Below, piece by piece: positions 18,143 through 27,316 of a DNA stretch of 64,000 nucleotides. The notes under the pieces are model-generated. The model was given only the letters and a program-made list of their open reading frames with translations. It did no database searches and had not been told where the DNA came from. Location: the NCBI GenBank assembly GCA_044224905.1, contig JBGAJN010000001.1, forward strand, positions 2,046,001-2,110,000, read 5' to 3'. The DNA comes from JBGAJN01 sp044224905. Lineage in GTDB: Bacteria; Verrucomicrobiota; Verrucomicrobiia; Limisphaerales; JBGAJN01. The position numbers and the translations under genes were made by a program. Position 1 is the first letter of the stretch. The number at the start of each line of letters is the position of its first letter.

Positions 18143-19029
18143 CCGATGTTGCTGAAGGTCTCTCTTTTGTTCCTGGAGAACGATACGAAGATTATCAGGC
18201 GGGAGACTCCGTACCAAAATTAAGTCTGCTCGAGGCCCTCACTGCAGGTGATCCGGAATGCGAACTTGAGCAAGCACCCGATTCCGAACCGACTATTCCG
18301 GCCAATTCACAATTCACGCCTCTCGGACAGATAACTCCGACTCAAGATGCCTCGGAAGCTAAAGCGATTCATCTTAAGCCTGCATTTCCTTTACATTTTG
18401 TCGTTGTCGCGACGGTAGGGGGACTCTTGCTGGTGCTGATTCCCATTTGCATTTGGTTCGGTCACCGCCCAGTGCAAACCATCGGCGCCAATGGAAATCT
18501 AAACGGAGGCAATAAATCGGAGGCCAGCCCGAACCCGCTCCGTGCGAAGCAAGAATTGGGTCGGCGTTTCCGTTTGTTCCGTCGCTTAAGTAAGCCAGGG
18601 CAACGACAAGTAAACACAATGTACAACCACCTTGTTTACGAGGAAGTCTCTCGGGCTGTGCCGTCGCATCAAGTGCCGATGTTTTTTGGCGGCATGTCGA
18701 AACGTCAGAGTCCGCCGACTAAGTTGGAGAAAGATTCTTCAAGCAATGCTGACGCGGTGCCGGATAAAAACTCCGTTCCCGGCGCGGTGCCAATCAGTGC
18801 GGAGGATTATCGTGTGATTGAAACCCTTGTCCGGGCGCTACTCGATTCACCGGAGATACAAATGCACTTGTTCAGAGGAGCATCATCGATCCCCGCCGCC
18901 AACTACAACCTCGCCGCGGCGACACCTGGCAATGCAGCGCCCACGGCGAAGCCGCTGACTGACGACTATACGGCATTGACGTTTATCTCACCACGGGTTC
19001 CGCGCCAATTGCTTGTGGCTCCGCGGTAA
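18142..19029 (+). pseudogene. 5'-truncated single-span membrane protein of unknown function
   Basis: A reading frame of 295 residues is open from inside the integrase remnant, but has no ATG, GTG or TTG until TTG 18427, which lies within the membrane span. The gene has therefore probably lost its start. It encodes a polar region (LSLLEALTAGDPECELEQ), one membrane span (HFVVVATVGGLLLVLIPICI), and a long polar tail with no repeat or motif I know. The junction with the integrase fragment at about 18140 looks like a deletion endpoint. It could still be a real gene using an unusual start. Confidence 0.5.
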
Positions 19030-19449
19030 GGACTCTGCGACCGTTCACGCCCACCCTGGAGCTGGCTACCTGAATTTTGCATCCCACCAAAGGTGGCTTG
19101 TGTGAATCGGAGCCCAAAACGCAGCTAGCTTTTGGAATTTCCTACAGCAAACCGACGTTAATCGGGTGGGACCGCAAATAAGGCGACGCGTCAATAATCT
19201 GGCCGGGGAGTTTTCAAAAAAGGAATTCCTCCACTGTCCCTACAGCGGAGGAGAAGACTGTCGAAGAGCGGAGGAAATCAGTGGCCTCCGTGGAAGTTCA
19301 TTTTCAAAAGCACCGCAAACGCGCGCTGCTTGTAGATGAGTAGACCGAGGCCGCGTGACAAATCCATGACGCTAGGGTCAACGTCCTGTGAATAACATTT
19401 AACATTCCGTCGCTTGCTCCGTCTTGGGGTATCGCGAAAGATTGTCGTC
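19030..19449. other. Non-coding stretch in island
   Basis: About 420 bases between the truncated membrane gene and the EF-Tu-like gene hold no convincing reading frame on either strand. I see no tRNA-like fold, terminator or repeat. The next gene's promoter is presumably near its right end. Confidence 0.5.
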
Positions 19450-19866
19450 ATGACTACGGCATCTCTCGCACGCCATCTTGAGGTGGAGCTGAATCTCTTG
19501 CCGACAGAAAGCAGCGGGCGGCGCGCTCCGCTGGTCAGCGGTTGGCGCACCACGTTTGAATGCGGAACGAAAGTGTGGGACGCCTTCGTGGTCTTGGATC
19601 ACTTGGAGTTTCTCTTTCCGAACGAAAGCTGTCGCGCATTTCTCGAGTTTCGTTCCCCGCACCTCTCCTTGCGCGACCTGATTCCCGGCCAAAAATTCCA
19701 GCTGCGCGCCGATCATCGCGTCATCGCCACCGGCACGGTCAGGCGTCTCCTTCATTCCCATGGCGAGGCGGTTCCTGATCGGAATCGTTCACTTGAAAAT
19801 GCGACCTTCGCGCTGGCGGGAATCAACGCGGTCGCGGCCAACCTCAGAAAGGAAGCCTCCCTATGA
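19450..19866 (+). CDS. Stand-alone EF-Tu domain III-like protein
   Basis: About 138 residues starting MTTASLARHLEVELNLLPTE. The pattern VELNLLPTESSGRRAPLVSG, a beta-rich middle and the ending FQLRADHRVIATGTVRRLL follow the C-terminal beta-barrel (domain III) of elongation factor Tu, with no GTPase domain. Such small EF-Tu-tail proteins are known only as hypotheticals; a role cannot be given. ATG 19450 is preferred over the upstream in-frame start (19414) because similarity begins just after it. It overlaps the next gene by 4 nt (ATGA), so the two are translationally coupled. Confidence 0.7.
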   Translation: MTTASLARHLEVELNLLPTESSGRRAPLVSGWRTTFECGTKVWDAFVVLDHLEFLFPNESCRAFLEFRSPHLSLRDLIPGQKFQLRADHRVIATGTVRRLLHSHGEAVPDRNRSLENATFALAGINAVAANLRKEASL

Positions 19867-20546
19867 AGCTATCCGCCCTAGAAGCCGCCGTGCGCCGAGC
19901 CAAAGCCGTTGCGGAAGCCGCCGAACAAAAGCTCAAAGCGGTCGAGCTACAGGCTAGGGCGGCGAGAGAAAAATCTCACTTAGCCAAATCGAAATTCAAA
20001 CTCGCCAAGAGAGTCGCGAAGCAAACGCGAAAGTCTGCCCGGCGTACTGAAGAGTTGGCGGATAGCGCGCGGCAAATCTTCGAGCAGGCCGGCAAACGCG
20101 TTGCGAAACTGGAAGCCAAAGTGTCCAAGGCTCGCAAGAAATCCGCCGCCAAGCCGACGAAGGTCACTGCGAAACCGGTGCTGAAAAAAGTTCGATCGAA
20201 GTCGAAGGTTAAGGCCTCAGCGCCCGCACAACTGAAATCCGCCGCGGCCAAGCCAGTTGTCGCCGTCGCGAAAAAGCCGGCGCGCGCCCCCGCGGTTCCT
20301 ATTGCCAGCCAGCTCACTTCGAGGAAAACGACGAAGCCCGCTCCGAATCCAAAGGCAGGCGCAGCTTTGTTGCGAGTTCCAGTCAGGAGCGTTCAGCCGA
20401 AGGCTGAGCCCGCCGTGCATGCTCCGCGTGACCGGGAGCAAACCGCATCGACACCCGAGGTAATCTCACCCGACGAACCTGCGCGGACGGCACCAACCGC
20501 GACGGTCGAGCGTTCGGACGCCCCGGAGAACACCGCCTCAGAGTAA
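19863..20546 (+). CDS. Histone H1-like Lys/Ala-rich protein with N-terminal coiled coil
   Basis: A 227-residue, strongly basic low-complexity protein. Residues 1-80 form a probable coiled coil rich in Ala, Lys, Glu and Arg (AVRRAKAVAEAAEQKLKAVE). Residues 80-190 are Lys/Ala/Pro-rich like bacterial H1-type or AlgP-like DNA-binding tails (KKSAAKPTKVTAKPVLKKV). The last 40 residues turn acidic and Thr-rich. No signal peptide is present, so cytoplasmic nucleic-acid binding is a reasonable guess but not shown. It is coupled by an ATGA overlap to the EF-Tu-like gene and followed 69 nt later by the sixA remnant. Confidence 0.65.
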   Translation: MKLSALEAAVRRAKAVAEAAEQKLKAVELQARAAREKSHLAKSKFKLAKRVAKQTRKSARRTEELADSARQIFEQAGKRVAKLEAKVSKARKKSAAKPTKVTAKPVLKKVRSKSKVKASAPAQLKSAAAKPVVAVAKKPARAPAVPIASQLTSRKTTKPAPNPKAGAALLRVPVRSVQPKAEPAVHAPRDREQTASTPEVISPDEPARTAPTATVERSDAPENTASE

Positions 20547-20615
20547 TCACCTTTCGCGATAGCAAGGTGACACGCCTCAGTATCCGCGGATAACCGCTCC
20601 CCAATCGCCCAATTC

Positions 20616-21020
20616 ATGGATCTCTATATCATGCGGCACGGCCGTGCGACCGAACGCGGCTCCGCGAGTGACGTAGATGACGGCGAGCGCCCGTTGACCG
20701 GTGACGAGCGAAAGAAACTCGTCCGCATCGCCACGGGGATGAAGTCGATAAAACTGCCGTACGACCTGATTCTCTCCAGTCCCTACCTGCGGGCGCGACA
20801 AACGGCGGAAACGGTCGCCAAGGTTCTCAAAGTGGAAAAGCGGCTGAAGTTTTCCGAGCACCTCGCCGCCGACGGTGATCCGGAAGATTTGGTCGATCAA
20901 CTGCGCAGTCTCAGCATGGGCCGGCGGCGGATCATCCTTCCGGTGCCAACGGTTCGGCACGAATGCGCACGAATTAAATTTAAATTCGCGGTCATTCGCG
21001 AATTAGCGTCGCTCCCTTGA
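20616..21020 (+). pseudogene. Phosphohistidine phosphatase SixA, 3'-truncated
   Basis: The frame opens MDLYIMRHGRATERG, the RHG motif of the histidine phosphatase family, continues with LILSSPYLRARQTAETVAKVL, and reaches DLVDQLRSL at about residue 98. An intact SixA (about 160 residues) should then show a second catalytic His in a VGHEP-type motif. Here the sequence changes to GRRRIILPVPTVRHECARIK and stops at 134 residues. The second catalytic histidine and the last third are thus missing, and the 3' end appears replaced at about 20925. It is unlikely to be an active phosphatase. Confidence 0.7.
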
Positions 21021-21064
21021 TTGCTTCTGCGTCTGGTTGCAGCCGACGAAGCTGGAAGCCCGCC

Positions 21065-21322
21065 CTACTTGGTCAGCAGCACGACCGCGAACGCCACGAC
21101 CGCCGCCGAAACCGCGAGAAACTTCTCCGACATCCAGAACGACAGTTCGGACGGTCTATATTCCGGCGGACTCGGGCGACGGGTCAACGCCTGGTCGCGT
21201 CGCGTCCCTGCATTGAGGATTGCCTTCATTTCGACGCCGAAGATCAGCGACGCAAACACGAACGCCAGCGCGAAGCCAGCCAACGCCACATAAGTCGAAG
21301 AGGTCATGGTCAATAATAGCAT
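21065..21322 (-). CDS. Small two-span membrane protein
   Basis: An 85-residue frame on the minus strand starting at ATG 21322, five bases after a good AGGGGA ribosome site. It has one hydrophobic span near the N-terminus (YVALAGFALAFVFASLIFGV), a polar loop, and a second span at the C-terminus (FLAVSAAVVAFAVVLLTK). I do not recognise the family. The ribosome site and the two clear spans support a real gene, but its small size keeps confidence moderate. Confidence 0.5.
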   Translation of the reverse strand: MLLLTMTSSTYVALAGFALAFVFASLIFGVEMKAILNAGTRRDQALTRRPSPPEYRPSELSFWMSEKFLAVSAAVVAFAVVLLTK

Positions 21323-21479
21323 ACTTTCCCCTAATATCGACCGGCGAGGGTCTGCCTTGAGTCGACTCCGCGCTGGTAAACCGGCGTTCTGCGGTAATAC
21401 TCATCCACCGTTTCGATTGAGCCAAAAGCCGGGGCGATCTCCGGCGAGGAAGAGGCTGAATTGAGCGATGTCCGGAACG

Positions 21480-21506
21480 GAAAAAGCCCCGCCGAAGCGG
21501 GGCTTG
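21480..21506 (-). terminator. Rho-independent terminator of lamin-tail PEP-CTERM gene
   Basis: AGCCCCGC (21485-21492) pairs with GCGGGGCT (21497-21504) around a CGAA loop. On the minus strand the hairpin is followed by five T residues. It lies 48 bases beyond the stop of the minus-strand gene at 21554-22246. Confidence 0.85.
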
Positions 21507-21553
21507 GTGGATGATCCGTCGCGGTGACGGTGGTGCACCGCGCGGGATGGATT

Positions 21554-22246
21554 TTACTTCGTGTTCTTCCGGCGCAGGGCCGCGAAGCCCATCGCTCCCA
21601 AACCCGCCAACGTCAACGCGCAACTTCCAGGCTCCGGCACCGCCGTCACGCCGGGGGAGCCGACTTCCGCTCCGTTGAATGAGGTGAACGCACCGTTGAC
21701 GCCTACGCTGCTCAGTTGCGAAACGGTTCCGGTGTTCGCCTCGTTGTCGAAAGTGCGGCCGGTTGTGGCCAGGCCGAAATCCACGCGAGTCACCAGCGCG
21801 CCCGTAGCGTCGAAGATATTGACTGCGTCGGTGGTGGAACTCAAACCGATGCCCGAGCCGCCGTAAGCGCCAATTCCAATACCGAAGGTTAGTGATGTGC
21901 CCCACGCGGCATTGAAGTTGGTCGCGATCGTGAGATCGGTGGTACCGGCGGGGGTGCCTTCGAAGAAGACGACCGATTGTCCGGGAGCGATGTTCGTGAC
22001 GCCGCGGAGGCTTACCGACAACGCGTTCGTATTCGAGTTGTCATCCATTTTCCATCCGGTGATGTCCACATTGGTGGTGCCGGCATTTCGCAGTTCAAAC
22101 CAATCGGCAGCATAGGTGCCGTTGCCGCTGCCCGCCGAATAGACTTCCGAGACGAAGACTAAGGGGAAGGCTGCTTTTACGGGCAAAGTGCAGATCACGG
22201 CGAGAGTCGCTGCGGAGAGCAGTGTAGTGAGTTTCTGGAGTTTCAT
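21554..22246 (-). CDS. PEP-CTERM surface protein with lamin-tail domain
   Basis: A 230-residue exported protein. The signal peptide MKLQKLTTLLSAATLAVICT ends near VKA-A. A lamin-tail (LTD) beta domain follows (VSEVYSAGSG, WFELRNAGTTNVDITGWKMDD, TNIAPGQSVVFFEG), then a C-terminal PEP-CTERM sorting signal: VPEPGSCALTLAGLGAMGFA, then AL and RRKNTK. PEP-CTERM proteins are processed by exosortase and sent to the cell surface or matrix; no exosortase lies in this window. It is a close relative in domain content of the large LTD-repeat protein next to it. The function of the LTD in bacteria is not established. Confidence 0.88.
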   Translation of the reverse strand: MKLQKLTTLLSAATLAVICTLPVKAAFPLVFVSEVYSAGSGNGTYAADWFELRNAGTTNVDITGWKMDDNSNTNALSVSLRGVTNIAPGQSVVFFEGTPAGTTDLTIATNFNAAWGTSLTFGIGIGAYGGSGIGLSSTTDAVNIFDATGALVTRVDFGLATTGRTFDNEANTGTVSQLSSVGVNGAFTSFNGAEVGSPGVTAVPEPGSCALTLAGLGAMGFAALRRKNTK

Positions 22247-22689
22247 GATTGCGACTTGTTCAATGGATTTAGGGTTGGAGTTCGAAAGTTTTTTGTTCGT
22301 CAGATCCGCGCCACTTGGCGAAATCTCCGGATCGATTCTTCCGGATTTGAGACGCGTATGCCGAGCTCCGCGTAGTTACGTTGGTGTGACAGCACCGTGG
22401 AATTCCAACGACAGTCCTCGTGTGTTTTCCGAAAGCAACCTCGGCACGCACGGTAGGGGGATTTGTCCGCGTGGCTGGCAAAAGCCGAAACGTTCAGACG
22501 ACAACCTGCCTCGCTGAATCACTGATGCGAAGGTTGAGCTAATTCAGAAAAAACACAGTCACAGCGAAACCTATCGAAGGATAACAAATGGCCCATGAAT
22601 AAATGGGGACTCCTTTTGCCGTCCGGCAAGGGAATCGGCCTTAACCAAATCCCGCTGTGACCGCAAACTTCACTGCTACTTCGTCCCGG
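22247..22689. other. Intergenic region between the two lamin-tail genes
   Basis: About 440 bases between two minus-strand genes. The right part holds a short hairpin (CTTTTGCCG and CGGCAAGG around 22614-22633) that could help end the large upstream gene, but its loop is too tight and its T tract too poor to call. The left part should hold the promoter of the smaller PEP-CTERM gene; no clear hexamers were identified. No credible gene is seen. Confidence 0.4.
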
Positions 22690-25600
22690 CTACTGCTTCC
22701 TCAGTCGGTAATGCTGAGCGTCACTGCTCATTGGCACCGTGACGCCGTACTGACCGTTTGTTAGCAAGACGCTCTGCGTGACCCCGGACCAAGTCGTTGG
22801 AACCGCCAAGGCTGAAGTGTTTTCCAGGCGATATCCGACCGCATCGACGGACCAGCGGAGGATGGCGTTGTCGCCCTCGCGGGTGATCTTGAGGTCGGGG
22901 ACGGTCATGATGCCGGGCGAGCCGATTTCGTTAACGTCGTTCACCGCCACAAAGGCGCCGTTGAGCCCGACGGAGCTCAATTGCGCGAGCGTTGCACCAT
23001 TCAGTCCCGCGCCGTTGTCGAAGGTTGCGAATGCTGGGCCGGCTGGAGAAACGCCGAAGGAGACGCCGCATCGCAACGTGCCGCTGGTGTCGTAAAGATA
23101 TACGCCGTCACCGCCAGTGCTCAAGCCAAGGCCCGTGCCCGAGTAACCTCCAACTTGAAGACCAGCCGGTGGGTTTGCCCCGAACCAATTGGATAGAAAA
23201 GCCGCCTTGGCACCGGCAACGTTGGTGGTCTCGATGAAGATCACTGATTCGCCGGGCGCAATCGTCGTGACACCGGCCAACGGCCCCGCAGCGGCAAACG
23301 ATTGCGAACCGTCGTCGATTTTCCAACCCGTGACGTCAACAGGCGAGGAGCCGGTGTTCGAAAGTTCAAACCAGTCAGCGGCGACGGGGCTGTTGCCGCT
23401 GGACCACGGAGCCACTTCGGAAACGACGAGCTTGCCAGTGGTTCCCGGCGAGCCGATTTCGTTGGCGTCGTTAACAGCGACGAATGCGCTGTGGACACCC
23501 GCGGCGCTGAGTTGCGAGATCGGCGCGTTGTTCAACCCAACCGAATTATCGAAGGTCGCGAATGGCGCGGCGATGGGTGACGCGCCGAAAGAAACGCTGG
23601 CGCGGATTTTTCCGGTCGTGTCGAAGAGGTTCACCGCGTCGCCGCCGGTGCTCAGGCCGATGCCTGATCCGGTGTAACTGCCGATTTGAAGTCCCGCTGG
23701 CGGTGTTGGACCAAACCAGTTGGAGAGGAAATTCGTCCGCGCTACCGCGAGGTTGGCAGTCTCGATGAAGATCACCGCTTCGCCCGGCGCAATGCTTGTG
23801 ATGCCGTTCAACGCGGCGCCTAAGCCGACCGACGCGGAACTGTCGTCAACCTTCCAGCCCGAAATATCGATAGGTAGAGCAGACGTGTTAAACACTTCGA
23901 ACCAGTCTGCGGCCACGGGGCTGCTTCCGCTGGACCACGGCGCGACTTCGGAAATGATCAGACCGCCAATGGTTCCCGGGGAACCAATCTCGTTGGCGCT
24001 GGCTGCTCTGAACGCGCCGTAGACACGCGGCACGCTGAGGCGCGAGACGTTGGTGCTCCCCGCTGCATTATCGAAGGTCGCGAACGTCGGGCCAGCGGGC
24101 GAAGTGCCAAACGTCACGCTGGCTTTCAGCGTCCCGCTTCCATCGTAGAGGTTGACGGCGTCGCCGGCGGTGCTCAGACCGATACCGGATCCGGAATAGG
24201 TGCCGATCTGAAGATTGGTGGGAGCATTTGCCCCAAACCAATTCGAGAGGAACGCGGCTTTCGCTGCCGCGAGGTTCGCGGTCTCAATGAAGATCACTGA
24301 CTCGCCCGGCGCGATGTTGGTGATCCCGTTAAGTACCAAGGCGGAACCGAACGAGGCCGAGTTGTCGTCCACTTTCCAGCCCGTGATGTTAACTGCGTTG
24401 GTGCCGGTGTTCGATACTTCAAACCAATCGGCGGCCACGGGGCTGCTGCCGCTGGACCATGGCGCGACCTCTGAGATGATCAAGTTCGGAACCGCGGGAG
24501 TTTCGTTAACCACATCAATAACGGTCAGCGAATAACTGGTGGTCGCATCCGGAGTGCTGCCCACGGAGAGGTCATCCACGTTGACGGTAATGCTGTAGTT
24601 GGTCTTGGTCTCGAAATCGAGCACTGTGCCCGACTTGATGTAGAGTCCCGTGCCGGTGATTTCGAACGAGGTCGCGTCGGTACCGCCCACCGACAGGATG
24701 TTTGCTCCCAAGCCATCGTCCGTGACGACAATGTCGGCCACTTTAATGGGCGATCCAGTGCTGGTGTTCTCCAGAATTGAACTGACTGTGTTGGTGAGCG
24801 CAATGGCAGTGGGAGGTTGGTTCGTGGCGACGGACGGTGCGTAAACCCAAAGCTGCGGATGATCAAAATCGCCTCCGCCGTTTTCGCTGACTACATAGAG
24901 ATTGCCAGCATGGTCCATGGTCAACCCCTCATGCTGCTGGGACGGCACATCCAAGGGATTGCCCGGATCAGAAACGATCGTTAGCGAGCTGGAGATGTTT
25001 CCCGCGCGGTCAATGTTGACGATCTTGCCGGATTCCTGACTGAGTACCAGCAGGTTGGTGAAATGAGGTTGTCCGCTGAGCGCAGGGATATTTGCCAACG
25101 CGAATACGTCCGCGAAATCCAGCAAGTTGGCCAGTGCAGGATCGAACAAGTTTACCGAATCGACAGTATTGGACGAACCATTGCTTGCTGTGCCCGCATC
25201 CCAGTCGATGGTCGTCTGATAGATTCCCTGCGGTTGGGTCTCCTTCACGCAAATGAACCCTCCCGTAAGCGGGTCGTACGAAAGACCCTCGATGCCGATG
25301 TTCTGCACGAAGGTGCCGAGCTTGACGGTCTTCGTGGCGCTGCGGATCAGCGTCGTACCGGCGGCATAAGTGAATTTGACAAGCTGCCGGTCGCGTTCCT
25401 CGGTCATGACGAACTGTCCCCCACCGATATATGTGATGCCTTCAGGATCGTAGAACTCCGTGCCTTGGGGACTGCTGCCTGAGGCGAGCGTCATCGTGTC
25501 AATCAACACGCCGGTCTTTGACACTTGAACGACCGATGTGCCGCCGTCACCAACAATAAAAAGTGTATCCGTATCCCAGTTGTAAGTCACACCGGAAGCC

Positions 25601-25770
25601 TCCTGGGCCAGCAAGTTCGTGCTGTTTGGTGGCGTCGTGCGAGTTGGCTCAGGCAGATTATATCGGCCCACTCGAACATAGGTGGACAGATCGACTGAGG
25701 TGACTTGGGCAGACGCGTGAAGTGCTGCCGACACGGCGAGGAACAGGGTGAGGAGATACTTGAGTTTCAT
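22690..25770 (-). CDS. Large secreted protein: SdiA-regulated propeller, cadherin-like domain, three lamin-tail repeats
   Basis: A 1026-residue exported protein. A signal peptide (MKLKYLLTLFLAVSAALHAS) precedes a beta-propeller of the SdiA-regulated/YjiK type (about 25-315; LLAQEASGVTYNWDTDTLFI, GIEGLSYDPLTGGFICVKE). A cadherin-like segment follows (about 320-425; SSILENTSTGSPIKVADIVV). Three near-identical LTD modules begin about residues 430, 603 and 779, each starting ISEVAPWSSG and WFE. The C-terminal 70 residues form a small beta domain ending HYRLRKQ. There is no PEP-CTERM signal, unlike its neighbour, so it is probably free in the periplasm or medium. Homologues with this mix are often described as adhesive or hydrolase-associated; the role is unknown. 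Confidence 0.85.
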   Translation of the reverse strand: MKLKYLLTLFLAVSAALHASAQVTSVDLSTYVRVGRYNLPEPTRTTPPNSTNLLAQEASGVTYNWDTDTLFIVGDGGTSVVQVSKTGVLIDTMTLASGSSPQGTEFYDPEGITYIGGGQFVMTEERDRQLVKFTYAAGTTLIRSATKTVKLGTFVQNIGIEGLSYDPLTGGFICVKETQPQGIYQTTIDWDAGTASNGSSNTVDSVNLFDPALANLLDFADVFALANIPALSGQPHFTNLLVLSQESGKIVNIDRAGNISSSLTIVSDPGNPLDVPSQQHEGLTMDHAGNLYVVSENGGGDFDHPQLWVYAPSVATNQPPTAIALTNTVSSILENTSTGSPIKVADIVVTDDGLGANILSVGGTDATSFEITGTGLYIKSGTVLDFETKTNYSITVNVDDLSVGSTPDATTSYSLTVIDVVNETPAVPNLIISEVAPWSSGSSPVAADWFEVSNTGTNAVNITGWKVDDNSASFGSALVLNGITNIAPGESVIFIETANLAAAKAAFLSNWFGANAPTNLQIGTYSGSGIGLSTAGDAVNLYDGSGTLKASVTFGTSPAGPTFATFDNAAGSTNVSRLSVPRVYGAFRAASANEIGSPGTIGGLIISEVAPWSSGSSPVAADWFEVFNTSALPIDISGWKVDDSSASVGLGAALNGITSIAPGEAVIFIETANLAVARTNFLSNWFGPTPPAGLQIGSYTGSGIGLSTGGDAVNLFDTTGKIRASVSFGASPIAAPFATFDNSVGLNNAPISQLSAAGVHSAFVAVNDANEIGSPGTTGKLVVSEVAPWSSGNSPVAADWFELSNTGSSPVDVTGWKIDDGSQSFAAAGPLAGVTTIAPGESVIFIETTNVAGAKAAFLSNWFGANPPAGLQVGGYSGTGLGLSTGGDGVYLYDTSGTLRCGVSFGVSPAGPAFATFDNGAGLNGATLAQLSSVGLNGAFVAVNDVNEIGSPGIMTVPDLKITREGDNAILRWSVDAVGYRLENTSALAVPTTWSGVTQSVLLTNGQYGVTVPMSSDAQHYRLRKQ
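22900..24490 (-). repeat. Three tandem ~530-bp coding repeats (LTD modules)
   Basis: Three tandem copies of about 530 bp each lie within the large lamin-tail gene; copy starts on the minus strand are near 24480, 23960 and 23430. Landmarks such as the codons for APWSSGSSPVAADWFE and for the IAPGEAVIFIETANLA-type stretch recur in each. Divergence between copies is modest, which suggests recent internal duplication or gene conversion. Confidence 0.8.
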
Positions 25771-25987
25771 CCAAGAAGTTGGCGTTGTGCGGTGGTGACG
25801 CGGTTTCTGAGTTAGTGGGCGGTGCAGCGTGTTTGGGTGTGCTCCGCGACGGCGTGACTTTCCTCATTACGGACTTCATTGCCAACAACAGCACCGCAAC
25901 GTTGTGGTTACGGCTACGTGGCAATTCGACGCTGCTCCGGTCTAATTGGCGACTAATCGACCGAGTGCAGAATCCGCAATCGATAGC

Positions 25988-27205
25988 CTAGCGAACGGAT
26001 TCAGTATGTGGCTTTGAACCGCGAGGACGGTGGCGCCGGGATCGCCTTACCGGTCGAGTGCCGAGCAACAGACCGATAACGATCGCCGCCGCGAGCGCAA
26101 GCAGGCCGATGACGATCTGATCCGAGTTATCGCCGAATCTGCTGGGAGTGTCGTCGTGAGCTTCCGATTGGGAGGTGTCGCTTTTGGAAATGCCTGCACC
26201 GTTGGTTTGAGTCGCCAAACCCTTGCTGCTATCGCTACGAGGTGCGATTCGCGGTGCCAGACTCGCCAACCGCGGCTCGACGAAGATCTGTTTCAGGGAT
26301 TGGCTCTTTAAGGTATCACCGGTTACGCCTTTTGGTGGCGACAGAATGGAGATGTTTCTGAGCATGCCAAAGCAAAGACCCGGGCGAAGATCTGGCGGAC
26401 CGAAGAAATGTAGGACCACCGTTCCGCGAGCGGTGAAGAAGGCCGCGCCCGGCAGCAATTGTGATTGGCCCCCTTCAGTTCGTTCGAGACACCATTGCAT
26501 TCGATTATGCTCCACATCGACCTGCGGCTCGATGACCCACTCCAAGCGGTTGTTTGCGCGAGCGACGTTCGTCTCGCGACCCCACGTCTGATTCGCGTTC
26601 CGAAGCAAATCGGGTAGCAAGGCCGGTAGCTGAGCTTCCACCTGCGCGGGATTCAAATTAGTAATTGGGAGCATCACCGCCAGCGCGGCCCAGACACCTT
26701 TGGGTCCGACGATGAGTCCTAATTCATTTCCGTTCGTGGGCAGCTTGCGCAGCCCCAGCCAAGTTCTAACGCCGCGCGATTCGGTCATTCGTCCGCCTGC
26801 GTCGATTTTGATTCGCGCCACTCCGCCCAAAAGTCCTTCGCCCTGCCCCTTGGCCCAAATGATACCGTTTTCTTTGAAGAATGGAGCATCGTCGGGACCG
26901 CCGCTCTTCGTTTCGGCTTTCGCAGGAACCGTGGGAGTCGTCCACGGGCGGAATGGGAGGCCCGAGTCGGATTCATTCTGCGGGGCGGTGCTAGGGAGGA
27001 CAAAATTGGAACCGGCGTCGATCTTCTTGGTCGGACCACCGGCCGCGGGGCTTTTTGATGATTTGTCGGACGGGGACGCGACCCCTCCAGCGTTTGGCAC
27101 CGGCGAGGACACTTCTGATCTCACTGCGCTGGCGAATTCGCTCAAGCCCGCTGCAAGCAGGATCACCATCACAGCGAAGTTTTGGTAACGTCGATAATCC
27201 ATCAT
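25988..27205 (-). CDS. Exported protein with C-terminal membrane anchor, unknown function
   Basis: About 405 residues starting MMDYRRYQNFAVMVILLAAG, an N-terminal signal or anchor. A Ser/Pro-rich low-complexity stretch (to about 100) is followed by a globular region (FFKENGIIWAKGQGEGLLGG through LLPGAAFFTARGTVVLHFFG). A C-terminal transmembrane span (IVIGLLALAAAIVIGLLLGT) ends in a basic RRSRRHRPRG tail. The topology suggests an inner-membrane protein with a periplasmic domain. I do not recognise the family. The frame extends 21 codons upstream to 27268, but the paired ATGs at 27200-27205 fit the signal segment better. Confidence 0.65.
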   Translation of the reverse strand: MMDYRRYQNFAVMVILLAAGLSEFASAVRSEVSSPVPNAGGVASPSDKSSKSPAAGGPTKKIDAGSNFVLPSTAPQNESDSGLPFRPWTTPTVPAKAETKSGGPDDAPFFKENGIIWAKGQGEGLLGGVARIKIDAGGRMTESRGVRTWLGLRKLPTNGNELGLIVGPKGVWAALAVMLPITNLNPAQVEAQLPALLPDLLRNANQTWGRETNVARANNRLEWVIEPQVDVEHNRMQWCLERTEGGQSQLLPGAAFFTARGTVVLHFFGPPDLRPGLCFGMLRNISILSPPKGVTGDTLKSQSLKQIFVEPRLASLAPRIAPRSDSSKGLATQTNGAGISKSDTSQSEAHDDTPSRFGDNSDQIVIGLLALAAAIVIGLLLGTRPVRRSRRHRPRGSKPHTESVR

Positions 27206-27316
27206 AGAAACGACTCTGCGCCAGTTTTGTGGCGGCTTGATCACGGACAGGTGGCAAACTTGAAACATCTGACCCGCGCGGCACCGCGACGAGAATTAAC
27301 GTCCTTAGGAAATAGG

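Noticed and set aside
22900..24490. CRISPR-like periodicity
   Set aside because: The period is about 530 bp in a coding sequence and reflects protein repeats, not short spacers.
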